Below, piece by piece: positions 63,201 to 64,000 of a DNA stretch of 64,000 nucleotides. The stretch is taken from positions 9,610,001 to 9,674,000 of the forward strand of contig OZ231126.1 of the NCBI GenBank assembly GCA_965153355.1, given 5' to 3'. The stretch is from Flaccisagitta enflata. Its lineage: Eukaryota; Chaetognatha; Sagittoidea; Aphragmophora. The notes beneath the pieces were generated by a model. The model was not told the origin of the DNA and ran no database searches. It saw only the letters and a list, made by a program, of their open reading frames with translations. Position numbers and translations under genes: made by a program. The first letter of the stretch is position 1; each line of letters starts with the position of its first letter.

Positions 63201-63985
63201 GAGGAGGAAGAGGAGGAAGTGGAAGAGACGCCGTGATTATTGTGGTTGTTCGAAGAGGATTCGTGTTGTTGTTGTTGATGATGACGGCAGTCGGATGATG
63301 GAATTTCGAGAAATGAGGCTTCCGGCATCGTTGTTGTTGTTGTTACTTCACCTGAATGGACACACCAAAGAACACACACGTGAAAAACTGCTTACAATAC
63401 GAGCGTAAACTGGAAGAAGCATGACAGAATATGGACAACAAAAGTTCTGAAAGAAATAAGAATAGCAAGATCGAAAACAAAGCCACAGACAACGACTGGA
63501 TACACGGATGTCATGAATCATTACACACACGCGTAAAAGATCTTATCCCACTCGCCCGGATCATGATCCATGATTCATGTACACGAAATAAAGATATTAA
63601 ACCGTTAACTCACCCGGATAAGACAAAGACCTAATCCCAATTACCCGGATGTTACGAGGATTCATTTGGAAGACGATCACCTAATCCCACTTACCCGGAT
63701 GTAACGAGGATTCATTTGGAAGACAAAGACCTAATCCCACTTACCCGGATGTAACGAGGATTCATTTGGAAGACGATCATTTTGTTTGTTCGGTGATTCC
63801 CGAGGACTAGATTTGGTAACGGACGGCGCGGGACAATGCTGACTTCGGTGCTGATGATGACGATAATGATGATGCTGTTGATGTTGATGGCGACGTGGCG
63901 ACGAAGTTGACGAGGCGTTGGTGGAGGAAGCGCTAGGAGGAGGAGCGGGAGGAGATTGTCGGCGAGGAGACCGGCTCCCGGCCAT
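55307..63985 (-). CDS. ANKRD13C: Ankyrin repeat domain-containing protein 13C, ER-associated GPCR chaperone
   Basis: Nine exons on the minus strand, listed 5' to 3': 63745-63985, 62936-63351, 62676-62784, 61214-61460, 60744-60876, 59762-59926, 59179-59401, 58597-58844 and 55307-55408. They total 1884 bases, 627 residues plus TGA, with all phases consistent. The N-terminal 185 residues are low-complexity (His, Ser, Gly, Arg). From about residue 191 the protein follows human ANKRD13C (541 residues): ankyrin repeats with DIHGNTALHIAV, then WDFQSWVPFLSRILPSD, EEEVDILMSSD, KKRREHLSEED and VLEVVAPFKHFNKLREFVQ, ending YREDPNRFPDL. The family acts at the ER in biogenesis of G-protein-coupled receptors. 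Only 15 bases precede the ATG in the window and they are open in frame, so an earlier start is possible. Introns hold repeats, including a 1.4-kb pyrimidine tract and a large palindrome in intron 8. Confidence 0.95.
55908..56597. repeat. 690-bp imperfect palindrome in ANKRD13C intron 8
   Basis: Two arms of about 330 bp pair around a centre near 56250. Landmarks: GGGGTACC/GGTACCCC, CAATCTTGGTGTCAATCTTC and its inverse, and GGGAGCTCAACTCCATAGTA and its inverse. No ORF of known type was seen inside. Confidence 0.85.
57160..58590. repeat. Pure pyrimidine 15-bp minisatellite, 1.4 kb, in ANKRD13C intron 8
   Basis: Units of CTCTCTTTCTCCCCC, about 90 copies, almost entirely C/T on the plus strand. 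It abuts exon 8 (donor at 58596). In the ANKRD13C transcript it is a long GA-rich run right after the donor. Confidence 0.97.
60028..60275. repeat. (GAAA)n/(GA)n purine tract in ANKRD13C intron 5
   Basis: About 250 purine-rich bases with GAAA, GAGAGAAA and GAACGAAA variants. Confidence 0.93.
61037..61174 (-). mobile_element. Chimeric HINE-like element in ANKRD13C intron 4
   Basis: Its 3' part is TTGCG class (AGTTGCGGACACACAACT hairpin, CTCTATAAGAGG). Its 5' part is GGTGCG class (ATCGCACC arm, GGCCTACTTGGCC). The two arms therefore do not match each other. Confidence 0.65.
61461..62675. other. ANKRD13C intron 3, old repeat-derived sequence
   Basis: Phrases such as GAAAGATCTTTCGAAG and AACGAATAAAGCTACAGAT recur here (61590, 61770, 62085, 62430), and one recurs near 37600. 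This marks a decayed dispersed repeat. Confidence 0.5.
63600..63760 (-). repeat. 50-bp tandem repeat spanning the ANKRD13C exon 1 donor
   Basis: Units spaced 50 bp each contain a CCGG|GT donor-like site on the minus strand: 63744 (GTAAGT), 63694 (GTAAGT) and 63644 (GTAATT), with a shorter relative at 63613 (GTGAGT). Each of the 50-bp units also repeats the last codons of exon 1. Confidence 0.85.
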
Positions 63986-64000
63986 CGCTGAGGAGGAGGC

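Overview
This is a repeat-rich eukaryotic (metazoan) window. Spliced genes with GT-AG introns, a BEL/Pao-type LTR element, a CR1/Jockey-type LINE and many short palindromic elements point to an invertebrate, plausibly a marine lophotrochozoan. The species cannot be fixed from sequence alone. Four protein-coding loci could be assembled exon by exon.

Layout: (1) 1970-11228 (+) is the 3' part of a secreted-type MACPF gene, with its first exons left of the window. (2) 14462-26000 (+) is a complete tandem paralogue of ten exons and 621 codons. The eight coding exons present in both copies have identical lengths, so this is a tandem duplication with constrained exons. The introns have diverged through insertions; one grew from about 1 kb to 6.6 kb and holds an antisense LINE. 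(3) 27327-30579 (+) is a complete six-exon HEXIM gene (P-TEFb/7SK regulator, 484 codons) with a probable GC-AG intron. (4) 55307-63985 (-) is a complete nine-exon ANKRD13C gene (627 codons); its short last exon lies 3.2 kb beyond exon 8.

The 25 kb between HEXIM and ANKRD13C is mostly repeats: a 1.5 kb TACATACT array, GC-rich minisatellites in opposite orientations about 3.3 kb apart, a young LTR retrotransposon at 41703-47283 carrying gag only, and a 1.5 kb 21-bp minisatellite. A 1.4 kb pure pyrimidine minisatellite and a roughly 690 bp palindrome lie inside ANKRD13C intron 8.

The most interesting signals are in the mobile DNA. (a) The gag-only LTR element lacks an obvious tRNA-type primer site. 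The 14 bases next to its 5' LTR are perfectly complementary to a segment inside its own LTR, which suggests Tf1-style self-priming in a BEL/Pao-like element. (b) A superfamily of short elements shares one plan: AACAAG start, 5' palindrome, subterminal arm, GACGGACC-like microsatellite core, 3' hairpin containing the partner arm, TAAAAA end. The arms differ between classes but keep complementarity, which resembles DINE-1/Helentron-associated elements. (c) There are nested hAT-like MITEs with perfect 8-bp target duplications, and several foldback elements with private internal satellites. One of these is flanked by a 52-bp duplication of the putative MACPF promoter.
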